Shown piece after piece: positions 35,674 to 44,817 of a DNA stretch of 64,000 bases. Within the stretch, counting starts at the first letter, position 1, and each line of letters begins with the position of its first letter. The DNA is from Cellulophaga baltica (lineage in GTDB: Bacteria; Bacteroidota; Bacteroidia; Flavobacteriales; Flavobacteriaceae). The DNA is taken from positions 671,893 to 735,892 of the forward strand of contig NZ_FNBD01000001.1 in NCBI RefSeq assembly GCF_900102165.1. Reading direction: 5' to 3'. The translations under genes were made by a program, and so were the position numbers. The notes under the pieces are model-generated. The model did no database searches. It was not told the origin of the DNA and saw only the letters and a program-made list of their open reading frames with translations.

Positions 35674-36990
35674 TTACAAATCAAATCCAAGATTAACTCC
35701 CAATTTGTTGGCAATTAGTTTATTAATTCTTGTTTTAAGCTCTGGAATGCGAACGCTTTCTAAAACATTATTTGCGAACGCATACATTAATAAAGCCCTA
35801 GCCTCCTTTTTAGGAATACCACGAGACTGTAAGTAAAATAATGCATCTTCATCTAACTGACCAATAGTACAGCCATGAGAACACTTAACATCATCTGCAA
35901 ATATCTCTAGTTGCGGTTTTGTATTGATAGAGGCCTTATCACTAATCAAAATATTGTTATTTTGCTGAAAAGCATTGGTTTTTTGAGCCAATTTTTCTAC
36001 GATGATTTTACCGTTAAAAACTCCCGTAGAACTGTCTCCATAAATACCTTTATAATCTTGGTGACTTTCACAGTTTGGCTCTATGTGATGTACCAACGTA
36101 TGGTGATCTACATGTTGTTTATCTCCTAAAATAGTAACCCCTTTCATGGTAGAATCTAAATATTCACCATTTTGATAAAAGTTAAGATTATTTCTAGTCA
36201 ACTTTCCACCAAAGCTAAACGTATGAAATTTCACATCACTCTTATCTTTTTGATCTACATAGGTGTTATCAATCAATGAGGCATTTGCTGCATCATTTTG
36301 AACCTTGTAATAATCAACAATAGAACTTTTAGCTGCAAATATTTCTGTAACACAATTGGTTAAAACTTCGTTTGAAGTTAAACTCTGGTGACGCTCAATA
36401 ATTTGAACCTCAGCATTTTCTTCTACGATAATTAAGTTACGTGGTTGCAACATTAAAGAAGCTTCAGTACCGGTTGCAAAATGCACAATCTCAATGGGCT
36501 TCTTCGGCATTTTATTCTTAGGAATATATATGTACGCCCCTTCTTTACTAAATGCTGTATTTAAGGTAGTAAGTGATTCATCTTTAGAAGCCACTTTATT
36601 AAAATACACATCAATAATTTGCTTGTACATTGGCTTATTTAAAGCAGAACTCATTAAGCAAATATCGACACCGTCATGGGTAGTTTCCGATAAATTTGAG
36701 CTAAAAATACCATCAATAAAAACAATTTTATAGGTATCAATTTCATTGATAAAGTACTTTTTTACTTCTTTGTATTCAAGCGCATTTAATTCTTTAGGAA
36801 AAATACTGAAATCTACTTTCTGTAAACTATTTAAAGAAGTGTATTTCCAAGCTTCTTCTTTTTTAGAAGGGAAGCCTTTTATCTCGAAATTCTTCATAGC
36901 TTCCATACGCACTTCATGAACAGGATGATCTACATCAACATTGTTCTCAAAGGCCATGAATGAAGAAATTAATTTATCTTTTAAATCCAT
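35674..36990 (-). CDS. sufD: Fe-S cluster scaffold subunit SufD
   Basis: This 438-residue SufBD-family protein is a partner of SufB and SufC in the cluster-assembly scaffold. Early EEAWKYTSLNSLQKVDFS, central beta-helix stretches and the late CSHGCTIGQLDEDALFYLQSRGIPKKEARALLMYAFA block identify SufD. It is the last gene of the sufA-B-C-D run, 75 bases after sufC, and ends at a strong hairpin. Confidence 0.96.
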   Translation of the reverse strand: MDLKDKLISSFMAFENNVDVDHPVHEVRMEAMKNFEIKGFPSKKEEAWKYTSLNSLQKVDFSIFPKELNALEYKEVKKYFINEIDTYKIVFIDGIFSSNLSETTHDGVDICLMSSALNKPMYKQIIDVYFNKVASKDESLTTLNTAFSKEGAYIYIPKNKMPKKPIEIVHFATGTEASLMLQPRNLIIVEENAEVQIIERHQSLTSNEVLTNCVTEIFAAKSSIVDYYKVQNDAANASLIDNTYVDQKDKSDVKFHTFSFGGKLTRNNLNFYQNGEYLDSTMKGVTILGDKQHVDHHTLVHHIEPNCESHQDYKGIYGDSSTGVFNGKIIVEKLAQKTNAFQQNNNILISDKASINTKPQLEIFADDVKCSHGCTIGQLDEDALFYLQSRGIPKKEARALLMYAFANNVLESVRIPELKTRINKLIANKLGVNLGFDL

Positions 36991-37065
36991 TATTATAAGT
37001 ATTAAGTATGGAGTATTAGGGTAATAAATGATAAGGACATTTACTAGGTAATACTATTTACTTCT

Positions 37066-37818
37066 TTAAACTACAGCTTCATTTTTAATCCAATCGTATC
37101 CTTTTTCTTCCAATTCTAGCGCTAATTCTTTACCACCAGATTTTACAATTTTTCCATTGTGTAAAACATGAACAAAATCAGGAACGATATAATCTAACAA
37201 ACGTTGGTAGTGTGTAATTAAAATTACAGCGTTGTCTTTACTCTTTAATTTATTCACCCCATTTGCTACAATACGTAATGCATCAATATCCAAACCAGAA
37301 TCAGTCTCATCTAAGATGGCTAATTTTGGCTCTAACATTGCCATTTGAAAAATTTCATTACGTTTTTTCTCTCCACCAGAAAAACCTTGATTTAGCGAAC
37401 GAGATAAAAACTTACGGTCTATTTCTAGCATTTCAGATTTCTCACGAATTAATTTCAGCATATCTTTTGCTGGCATATCTTCTAATCCTCTTGCCTTACG
37501 CCCTTCATTAATAGCTGTTTTCATGAAGTTAGTTACAGATACTCCAGGAATTTCTACAGGATATTGAAAAGAAAGAAAAATACCTTTATGAGACCTTTCT
37601 TCTGGAGAAACATCTTCTAAATCTTCTCCTTGTAATATAACTTGACCTTCAGTAACATCAAACTCTTCTTTCCCTGCAATTACAGAAGATAAGGTGCTCT
37701 TACCAGAACCGTTAGGCCCCATAATTGCATGAACTTCTCCTGCTTTAACTTCTAAGTTAATTCCTTTTAAGATTTCTTTACCTTCTACACTTGCATGTAG
37801 GTTTTTTATTTGTAACAT
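37066..37818 (-). CDS. sufC: Fe-S assembly ATPase SufC
   Basis: This 250-residue ABC-type ATPase has Walker A GPNGSGKST (34-42), the signature FSGGEKKRNEIFQ, Walker B LAILDETDSGLDIDAL and the H-loop LITHYQRLL. It energises SufBD. The family-specific ETDSGLD, in place of EPTAGLD, marks SufC rather than a transporter ATPase. It lies 37 bases after sufB. Confidence 0.98.
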   Translation of the reverse strand: MLQIKNLHASVEGKEILKGINLEVKAGEVHAIMGPNGSGKSTLSSVIAGKEEFDVTEGQVILQGEDLEDVSPEERSHKGIFLSFQYPVEIPGVSVTNFMKTAINEGRKARGLEDMPAKDMLKLIREKSEMLEIDRKFLSRSLNQGFSGGEKKRNEIFQMAMLEPKLAILDETDSGLDIDALRIVANGVNKLKSKDNAVILITHYQRLLDYIVPDFVHVLHNGKIVKSGGKELALELEEKGYDWIKNEAVV

Positions 37819-37855
37819 CCTGATTGTGATTTAATATCTTTTCCTAATTATTTTT

Positions 37856-39301
37856 TTATCCTACTGAACCTTCTAAACTAATTTCCAATAATTTCTGTGC
37901 TTCAACAGCAAACTCCATTGGTAGTTTATTTAAGACCTCTTTACTAAAACCATTTACGATTAACGCAATAGCCTTTTCTGTAGGAATACCTCTTTGATTG
38001 CAATAGAAGATCTGATCTTCACCAATTTTACTAGTGGTAGCTTCATGTTCTATTTGCGCCGTTTTGTTTTTAGCTTCAATGTATGGGAACGTATGTGCAC
38101 CACATTCATTACCCATCAATAGTGAATCACACTGCGAGAAGTTACGCGCATTGTCTGCTCTACTATTAATTTGAACTAAACCACGATAGCTATTTTGAGA
38201 TTTACCCGCTGAAATACCTTTAGAAATAATAGTACTTCTTGTGTTCTTCCCTAAGTGAATCATTTTTGTACCCGTATCTGCCTGTTGGTAGTTATTGGTA
38301 ACGGCTATAGAATAAAACTCTCCTATAGAATTATCTCCTTTTAAAATACAAGAAGGATATTTCCATGTTACGGCAGAACCCGTTTCTACTTGCGTCCAAG
38401 AAACCTTTGCATTTTTCTCACACAACGCTCTTTTAGTCACGAAGTTGTACACCCCACCTTTGCCTTCTTTATTTCCAGGGAACCAGTTTTGTACGGTAGA
38501 ATATTTAATTTCAGCGTCATCTAAAGCAATAAGCTCTACAACTGCTGCATGCAATTGGTTTTCATCACGAGATGGCGCCGTACAACCTTCTAGGTATGAT
38601 ACATAACTACCTTCATCTGCAATGACTAAAGTTCTTTCGAACTGACCCGTACCTGCTTGATTAATTCTAAAATAAGTGGATAATTCCATTGGGCAACGAA
38701 CACCCTTCGGAATGTAACAAAAACTACCATCTGTAAAAACAGCAGAATTTAATGCCGCATAAAAGTTATCTGTTGTGGGAACAATAGAACCCATATATTT
38801 TTTCACCAATTCTGGATGCTCTTGAATAGCTTCTGATATTGGCATGAAAATAATTCCTTTTTCTCCTAAGGTCTTTTTAAACGTAGTAGCTACAGAAACA
38901 GAATCTACAACAATATCTACTGCAACATTTTGAAGCTTCTTTTGCTCATCTACAGAAATCCCTAGTTTTTTGTACATCTCCAATAATTCAGGATCTACAT
39001 CATCAAGAGATTTGTTAGGATCATTTTTTTTAGGAGCAGAATAATACGATATAGCTTGGAAATCTGGCTTCGTATAATGAACATTTGCCCATTCTGGTTC
39101 TTCCATTTTTTCCCAAACACGATATGCTTCAATACGCCAATCAGTCATCCATTCTGGTTCGTTCTTCTTTTTAGAAATAGCACGAACAATATCTTCATTT
39201 AATCCGATTGGGAATGTATCTGACTCTATATCTGTATAAAAACCGTATTCATATTCTTTGGTTTCTAATTCTTTTTTTAGCTCTTCTTCTGTATATGCCA
39301 T
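37856..39301 (-). CDS. sufB: Fe-S cluster scaffold subunit SufB
   Basis: This 481-residue scaffold contains [73 protein letters not shown] and [23 protein letters not shown], all diagnostic of SufB. The LEGCTAP cysteine is a known sulfur-relay residue. It is the second gene of the operon, 62 bases after the sufA-like gene. Confidence 0.98.
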   Translation of the reverse strand: MAYTEEELKKELETKEYEYGFYTDIESDTFPIGLNEDIVRAISKKKNEPEWMTDWRIEAYRVWEKMEEPEWANVHYTKPDFQAISYYSAPKKNDPNKSLDDVDPELLEMYKKLGISVDEQKKLQNVAVDIVVDSVSVATTFKKTLGEKGIIFMPISEAIQEHPELVKKYMGSIVPTTDNFYAALNSAVFTDGSFCYIPKGVRCPMELSTYFRINQAGTGQFERTLVIADEGSYVSYLEGCTAPSRDENQLHAAVVELIALDDAEIKYSTVQNWFPGNKEGKGGVYNFVTKRALCEKNAKVSWTQVETGSAVTWKYPSCILKGDNSIGEFYSIAVTNNYQQADTGTKMIHLGKNTRSTIISKGISAGKSQNSYRGLVQINSRADNARNFSQCDSLLMGNECGAHTFPYIEAKNKTAQIEHEATTSKIGEDQIFYCNQRGIPTEKAIALIVNGFSKEVLNKLPMEFAVEAQKLLEISLEGSVG

Positions 39302-39363
39302 AAGCCCATTTTACTTCCCCAAGGGGAAATTTAATTTTCTATTCTATCTATTCTACACTTAGT

Positions 39364-39693
39364 TTATAATGAAAAACTTTCGCCGCAACCACAGGTGCGT
39401 TGTGCATTAGGGTTGTTAAAAACAAAACCCTTCCCGTTTAGTCCTCCAGAATATTCTAATACTGTTCCTGCCAAATAAAGAAAACTTTTCTTTTCTACAA
39501 TAATTCTTACATTATTATCTTCAAATACTTTGTCTGTCTCCCCTATTTTATCATCAAATTTTAGCTCATAGGATAGTCCGCTGCAACCACCACTCTTTAC
39601 CCCAACGCGTACATAGTCCTTTGTTGCATCAAAACCCTCATCTTCCATAAGCGAAATGACTCTTTTTTTTGCCGTCTCCGATACCTGAATCAT
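39364..39693 (-). CDS. sufA: A-type Fe-S carrier (SufA/IscA/ErpA family)
   Basis: This 109-residue HesB/IscA-fold protein has the three cluster cysteines Cys37 (SGGCSGLSYEL), Cys101 and Cys103 (RTCGCGESFSL). NGKGFVFNNPNA is typical. It probably delivers clusters from SufBCD to targets. It is the first gene of the operon. The subfamily name SufA is based on gene context, since sequence alone does not separate SufA, IscA and ErpA. Confidence 0.93.
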   Translation of the reverse strand: MIQVSETAKKRVISLMEDEGFDATKDYVRVGVKSGGCSGLSYELKFDDKIGETDKVFEDNNVRIIVEKKSFLYLAGTVLEYSGGLNGKGFVFNNPNAQRTCGCGESFSL

Positions 39694-39721
39694 ATTAATT
39701 GGATTTGTTCTAAATAATTTA

Positions 39722-39729
39722 CAAATATA
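39722..39729 (-). promoter_or_regulatory. Candidate -7 element (TATATTTG) for the suf operon
   Basis: An exact minus-strand match lies 28 bases before the sufA-like ATG. No clear -33 TTG and no obvious iron-regulator palindrome were seen in the 187-base gap. Confidence 0.5.
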
Positions 39730-39868
39730 AGGTATATGTCGCTTTTTTCCATATTAACTAACATATATATAATACATGACACCATAATGCTTCTCTATAC
39801 CGAGTTTTACAAACGTTCATATCTTGCTAGTTTATCTGTAAAGCATTTTATTTTAAGGGAATACTATG

Positions 39869-39876
39869 TACTTTTG
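39869..39876 (+). promoter_or_regulatory. -7 element (TACTTTTG) overlapping the thiL start region
   Basis: TACTTTTG followed by C is an exact match whose last base is five bases before the ATG at 39881. Transcription would begin at or next to that ATG, giving a leaderless or nearly leaderless message. Confidence 0.55.
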
Positions 39877-39880
39877 CAGC

Positions 39881-40930
39881 ATGATAGAAGATAAAAATCA
39901 GAAAAAAACTTCATTAGAAGAATTGGGCGAATTTGGTTTGATAGAACACTTAACAAAATCGTTTGAGAGCAAACAAAAATCAACACTTAAAGCTATAGGT
40001 GATGATGCTGCAATATTGGATTTAAAAGATAAAAAAACTGTCATATCCACTGATTTACTCATTGAAGGTGTTCATTTTGATTTGAGCTATATGCCCTTAA
40101 AACACTTGGGATATAAAGCAATCATGGTAAATTTATCTGACATCTATGCCATGAACGCAATTCCTACGCAAATTACAGTTTCCGTAGCAGTATCTAACAG
40201 GTTTCCACTAGAAGCACTAGAGGAACTTTATGCCGGAATTGAATTAGCTACAGCAACCTACAATGTGGATTTAGTAGGTGGCGACACAACCTCATCAAAA
40301 ACAGGATTGCTAATTAGCGTTACCGCAATAGGTGTAGCTAATGAAGCAGACATTGCTTACCGTAATGGCGCCAAACCAAATGATTTGCTAGTAGTTACTG
40401 GAGATTTAGGTGGCGCATATATGGGACTTCAAGTTTTAGAACGCGAAAAAGAAGTGTATAAGGTAAACCCAAACAGCCAACCAGATTTAGAACCGTACTC
40501 TTACATCATAGAGCGCCAATTAAAGCCTGAGGCGCGAAAGGATATCGTGGAACTTTTAGAACAATTAGAAGTTAAACCAACAGCGATGATAGACATAAGC
40601 GACGGACTCTCTTCTGAAATACTGCATTTATGTAAGCAAAGTGCCGTGGGTTGTGATTTGTATGAAGATAAAATACCTCTAGATCCTACTGTAATTTCGT
40701 CTTGTGAAGAGTTTGGAATAGATAGTACATTAGTTGCCTTAAGTGGTGGTGAAGATTATGAACTGTTATTCACGGTAGATCAAAAAGATTTTGACAAAAT
40801 AAAAGGTAATCCTAACCTAACCGTTATTGGTCATATGACCGATAAGAGTTTAGGAGCAAATATGGTGACCAGAAGCGGTTCTAAAATTGGCTTAACAGCA
40901 CAGGGGTGGAACTCTTTTAATGCGGAATAA
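39881..40930 (+). CDS. thiL: Thiamine-monophosphate kinase
   Basis: This 349-residue protein phosphorylates thiamine phosphate to thiamine diphosphate with ATP. The PurM-fold motifs are AIGDDAAIL, STDLLIEGVHFDLSYM, GGDTTSSKTGLLISVTAIG, LVVTGDLGGAYMGLQVLE, MIDISDGLSSEILHLC and LSGGEDYELLFTV. An upstream in-frame ATG at 39866 would place the start inside the -7 element, so MIEDKNQKK at 39881 is preferred. It is a single-gene unit between the divergent suf operon and a short minus-strand gene. Confidence 0.97.
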   Translation: MIEDKNQKKTSLEELGEFGLIEHLTKSFESKQKSTLKAIGDDAAILDLKDKKTVISTDLLIEGVHFDLSYMPLKHLGYKAIMVNLSDIYAMNAIPTQITVSVAVSNRFPLEALEELYAGIELATATYNVDLVGGDTTSSKTGLLISVTAIGVANEADIAYRNGAKPNDLLVVTGDLGGAYMGLQVLEREKEVYKVNPNSQPDLEPYSYIIERQLKPEARKDIVELLEQLEVKPTAMIDISDGLSSEILHLCKQSAVGCDLYEDKIPLDPTVISSCEEFGIDSTLVALSGGEDYELLFTVDQKDFDKIKGNPNLTVIGHMTDKSLGANMVTRSGSKIGLTAQGWNSFNAE

Positions 40931-41070
40931 AAAGAAGAATTCCCGAGAATAAACGACATACTTTAGCTAGGTCTTAGGGCACAAGACAGATAGCGGTGTA
41001 TCGAATACAATCAGGAATTACTTTTAAATTTCTAAGCCATTGAGGGCTGAAATTCATTTGCCAAGCATAA

Positions 41071-41325
41071 TTACGCCACTTGTTGGTGTGACGTTCGATG
41101 TCTTTTTTGATATAAATTTTCTAAAGTTGCATTAATGTCTTTCATTTCCGGTGTTAATCGTGCTAATTTTCCGTTAGCATCTGTAGTCACCTGTTTTTCA
41201 CAATGAAGACATTTATATTCTTTTATATGAGAAGTTACTTTTCTTGACATGGTATAATGGTGCCCAAAAATTGAGCAGCAAAACGCATTGAATCTTGAGC
41301 CGCAGCTAGAAATTACTTTCTTCAT
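41071..41325 (-). CDS. Small Cys-rich protein of unknown function
   Basis: This 84-residue protein has one likely zinc-ribbon half (YKCLHCEKQ, a CxxC pair at about 38-41) and further Cys and His residues nearer the N-terminus (SSCGSRF, CCSIFGHHY), enough for a metal site. The C-terminal half is helical and ends in His-rich RHRTSHQQVA. It is preceded by 263 non-coding bases before brnQ, on the opposite strand. I do not recognise a family name with confidence. Coding is supported by length, an AAA-rich start context and the Cys pattern. Confidence 0.6.
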   Translation of the reverse strand: MKKVISSCGSRFNAFCCSIFGHHYTMSRKVTSHIKEYKCLHCEKQVTTDANGKLARLTPEMKDINATLENLYQKRHRTSHQQVA

Positions 41326-41514
41326 AGTTAAGGTTTTTTATGACGCACGTAAGCTTTGGGAACTTATGATATTGCAATTAATTAATATAAAATGATGTAG
41401 CAAAAAACAAATTGTAATTGCTCTTTTCTTAGAACGATGTTCTTAGTGATTTATTGAATGCTACGCTATGAATTATTAGTAAAAACGACAAATCACATTA
41501 TTTTTCGATTAAAA

Positions 41515-41536
41515 GCAATAATCATCGATAAAATGC
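41515..41536. promoter_or_regulatory. Candidate operator c upstream of brnQ
   Basis: The right part, ATCGATAAAATGC, exactly matches the consensus half of GCATTTTATCGATAAAATGC. The left part is degenerate. It lies 53 bases before the brnQ ATG and 25 bases before a near-match -7 element (TATCTTTC at 41562). Confidence 0.4.
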
Positions 41537-41588
41537 ATTCTGAAAACAATATTTTTTCTAGTATCTTTCCTCCATATATTTCCTACCT

Positions 41589-42872
41589 ATGCAAAACACC
41601 AAAGAAACGTTAGTAACCGCCTTTGCGCTTTTCTCTTTATTTTTTGGAGCCGGCAATTTAATCTTCCCTCCCCTATTAGGATTTCAATCAGGAAACATGT
41701 GGTGGCTAGTAGCTTTAGGCTTTTGCGTATCTGCAGTTTTAATTCCTCTTTTTGGAATTTTAGCACACGCTAAGATTCAAGGAACCATATTCGACTTTGG
41801 AAAGAAAGTATCCCGCACATTCAGTTTAATGTACTCTATTTTAATATATGCCATCTCCGTAAGCTTGCCTTCTCCGAGAACGGCATCTGTTACGCACGAA
41901 ATAGCAGTACAACCATTTTTTGACTCCCCTTACATCGTCACTAGCATCATTTATTTTGCATTAGTATTCGTATTTGTCATGAACAGATCAAAGCTTTTAA
42001 ATATTCTAGGGAAACTATTGACCCCTGCAATTATTTTAATATTATTAGCGATTATAGGTATTACGGTATTTTATTTCGATTTCAATTTTGGAACTACTCA
42101 TTTTGACAGCCCATTTACGCACGGAATTTTAGAAGGTTATCAAACATTTGATGCTATAGGCGCTGTGGTGGTAGGTGGCGTAATTATCGTATCGGTAAAT
42201 ATCAGCAACAAAGAAAAGACATTTGAAGAAAAAAAATCTTTAATACGAAAAGCAGGCTGGTTAGCTGGTACTGCTTTATTTGTTATTTATGCGGGGCTTA
42301 TATTTACTGGAGCTGTAATGCACAATCAGTTTGATGCAGATATTACTAGAACCGCACTACTAAATAGCATTAGTATAAAAACACTAGGCAGCACGGCCAA
42401 TTTGTTTCTAAGTATTTTAGTAAGTCTAGCCTGCTTTACCACCGCAGTGGGTATTGTTACAGGAACAGCCGATTTTATCAGGCATTTATTTAACGACTCT
42501 CAAGTAGCTTACACGGTTAGCGCTGTCTTAGGTTGTATTCTAGGCGTTGTTATGGGGCAGTTTAATGTCGCATATATAGTTACTGTGGCTTTACCGGCTT
42601 TGATGTTTATCTACCCAATCACTATTATCCTAATTTTACTAAACATTTTACCAGAAAAGTATGCTTCTACACTAGTCTTTAGAAGCGTAGTAATTGTAAC
42701 TGCAGTATTTAGTATCCCAGATTTTTTAAGCACCATAGGGTATGCTCATGAAGTAATCAGTATTAAAGAGTTAGTACCACTAAGCACCTACAACATGGGA
42801 TGGGTACTTCCTGCTTTTATAACCTTTGCTATTGTAAATGTATTAGGTAGTAAAAAAGAAAAAAATGAATAA
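41589..42872 (+). CDS. brnQ: Branched-chain amino acid:cation symporter BrnQ
   Basis: This 427-residue integral membrane protein of the LIVCS family has about twelve hydrophobic segments. It opens with ALFSLFFGAGNLIFPPLLGFQSG, and SLPSPRTASVTHEIAVQPFF and NISNKEKTFEEKKSLIRKAGWLAG match BrnQ loops. It imports Leu, Ile and Val, probably with Na+. The last codons overlap the start of the abiH-like gene by 8 bases. The candidate operator c and brnQ's function fit control by amino-acid status, which is an inference. Confidence 0.95.
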   Translation: MQNTKETLVTAFALFSLFFGAGNLIFPPLLGFQSGNMWWLVALGFCVSAVLIPLFGILAHAKIQGTIFDFGKKVSRTFSLMYSILIYAISVSLPSPRTASVTHEIAVQPFFDSPYIVTSIIYFALVFVFVMNRSKLLNILGKLLTPAIILILLAIIGITVFYFDFNFGTTHFDSPFTHGILEGYQTFDAIGAVVVGGVIIVSVNISNKEKTFEEKKSLIRKAGWLAGTALFVIYAGLIFTGAVMHNQFDADITRTALLNSISIKTLGSTANLFLSILVSLACFTTAVGIVTGTADFIRHLFNDSQVAYTVSAVLGCILGVVMGQFNVAYIVTVALPALMFIYPITIILILLNILPEKYASTLVFRSVVIVTAVFSIPDFLSTIGYAHEVISIKELVPLSTYNMGWVLPAFITFAIVNVLGSKKEKNE

Positions 42873-44175
42873 ACTTATAATAATTGGTAACGGTTTTGAT
42901 TTAGCTCACGGTTTACCTACCTCGTACAAGCATTTTATAGATAAGTTTTGGGAGAACCTACGTCTCAATTATAAGGAAGATCACATAAAAGAATTGGTCT
43001 ATGTTAATGAAAACAATTTCAACTATCTTGATGAATCAATTAATAATTTCTCTAACATTCTATCGAGCCTACAAGAGTATTCTGATAAAAACAATTATAA
43101 GTTCGACAACGGAAACTATACTTGTAAATCTTACAGTTCTACTGGCAATATAATATTTGAGTTTCGAAATAATTTTTTCAAAAAAATAAACAAAAAATCA
43201 ATAATTAATTGGGTAGATATAGAAAATGAATATTATCAAGAGTTGAAAATAAAAAGCAAAATAAAGAAGGCTGATTCTATAGAAAACGATAATAACAAAG
43301 AGCACTCTAATTCTATTAAAATTTTAAATGATGAATTTGAACAAATTAGATCATTATTCGAAAATTATTTGATGGAACATGTTACTAAAAAATTTTACTT
43401 TGATAAAGACCCATCCAAAGCAAACAGCCTTCTTAATTTCATAAAAGAGGAACCAAAAAGATATTCAGAATCAAACTCTCATAAATCCTGTTTAGATGAG
43501 TTTCCTAAAGAAGATGAATTAGAGTTAAAAGAATTTGATAATAAATTTTATGAAGCATACAACCACAGAGAAGTCAAAAAATTTATAGAAGACAACAAAT
43601 GTCATAATATCTTCTTAAATTTTAATTACACACATTCTATTGACCAATATTGTAATATTATCAAAAGTTCATGTTCTATTCGTGACGAAAATTACTTTCC
43701 AACAAAAATGATTCAAATTCATGGTCGCCTCAATGACCGCAATAATCAAATGAACTTTGGTTTTGGGGATGAAATGGACACTGACTAAAAATTTATAGAA
43801 AACTTAGATGATAATGGCTATTTAAAAAATTTCAAATCCTTTAAATACCTACAAAACTCTAATTACAAACAACTAATAGATTTCATAGACTCCTCTAAAT
43901 TCCAAGTATATATCATGGGTCATTCTTGTGGCTTATCCGACAGAACAATGCTTAATACTATCTTTGAACATGATAATTGCAGATCAATTAAAGTCTTTTA
44001 TTATCAATGGAAAAATGAAAATGAAGAAATTAACGATAACTACACCGAGTTAATCCAAAACATTTCTCGTCATTTTAATGACAAAAAAATGATGCGTTCA
44101 AAAATTGTAAATAAATCACTTTGCAACGCTTTACCTCAAGATATAAGATTTACAAAGAAACCTATCCATGAATAG
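42865..44175 (+). pseudogene. abiH: AbiH-family phage abortive-infection gene, interrupted by one in-frame stop
   Basis: The frame opens with LIIIGNGFDLAHGLPTSYKHF, the AbiH N-terminal signature. NFNYTHSID, MIQIHGRLND and FGFGDEMDTD follow later. At codon 308 (43786-43788) there is a TAA. The same frame then stays open without any shift through KFIENLDDNGYLKNF and YIMGHSCGLSD, another AbiH hallmark, to the stop at 44175 (437 codons). The TAA most simply replaces a Tyr codon (TAT or TAC). The gene is visibly more AT-rich than its neighbours and overlaps brnQ by 8 bases and miaE by 14. Two separate proteins or a sequencing error remain possible. Confidence 0.85.
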
Positions 44176-44743
44176 TCTCAGACTTGCCATAATTTTTGAT
44201 GATTTCGCCCTCTGCAGCTAATAAGTCTTTCCAGAGTGCATCCACATCAATACCCCCACCATATTTACGAGCAAAACCAAGGAATGTGGTATAATGACCG
44301 GCTTCACTAATCATCAATTCTTTATAGAATTTTGAAAGCTCTTCATCTTTAATGTTTTCAGAAAGCACTTTAAAACGCTCACAGCTGCGTGCTTCTATCA
44401 TCGCAGAAAACAACAATCTATTTACCAAAGCTTGTTGACGACTACCGCCTTTCATTTGAATCTTGAATAGTTCATTCACGTAACTATCCTTACGCTCTCT
44501 TCCTAGTGTATAACCCCTTTGTTTAATGATATCATGGACCATTTGAAAGTGCTCTAATTCTTCTTGCGCCAACTTTAGCAGCTCGGTTACTAATTCTTCG
44601 TGCTCAGAATTTAAAGAAATTATGGTAATAGCATTGGTGGCTGCTTTTTGCTCACACCACGCATGGTCTGTCAATATTTCTTCAATATTGGTTTCAACTA
44701 ATTTAGCCCAACGAGGATCTGTTGCCAATTTTAAACCAAGCAT
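44162..44743 (-). CDS. miaE: tRNA-(ms2io6A)-hydroxylase MiaE-like
   Basis: This 193-residue ferritin-like di-iron protein has WCEQKAATNAI, LAQEELEHFQMVHDI, MIEARSCERFKVLSE and MISEAGHYTTFLGFARKYG, which carry the metal-binding Glu and His residues. MiaE hydroxylates 2-methylthio-isopentenyladenosine at position 37 of tRNA. It is convergent with the broken abiH gene and has its own promoter element. Confidence 0.93.
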   Translation of the reverse strand: MLGLKLATDPRWAKLVETNIEEILTDHAWCEQKAATNAITIISLNSEHEELVTELLKLAQEELEHFQMVHDIIKQRGYTLGRERKDSYVNELFKIQMKGGSRQQALVNRLLFSAMIEARSCERFKVLSENIKDEELSKFYKELMISEAGHYTTFLGFARKYGGGIDVDALWKDLLAAEGEIIKNYGKSETIHG

Positions 44744-44773
44744 AATTTTATTATTTTGAATTAGATACTACCG

Positions 44774-44781
44774 CAAAGATA
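44774..44781 (-). promoter_or_regulatory. Candidate -7 element (TATCTTTG) for miaE
   Basis: An exact minus-strand match followed by C lies 30 bases before the miaE ATG, within the 74-base gap from the YfcC-like gene. Confidence 0.5.
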
Positions 44782-44817
44782 CAGCATCAGAAGCGGAAAA
44801 CCATTTGCAATCTAACA

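Noticed and set aside
41335..41588. Coding or RNA gene in the gap upstream of brnQ
   Set aside because: Only operator c and a weak -7 element are seen. No terminator or long open frame is present.
43786..43788. Recoding or read-through at the abiH stop
   Set aside because: TAA is the least leaky stop and no recoding element or frame change is visible. Mutation is simpler.
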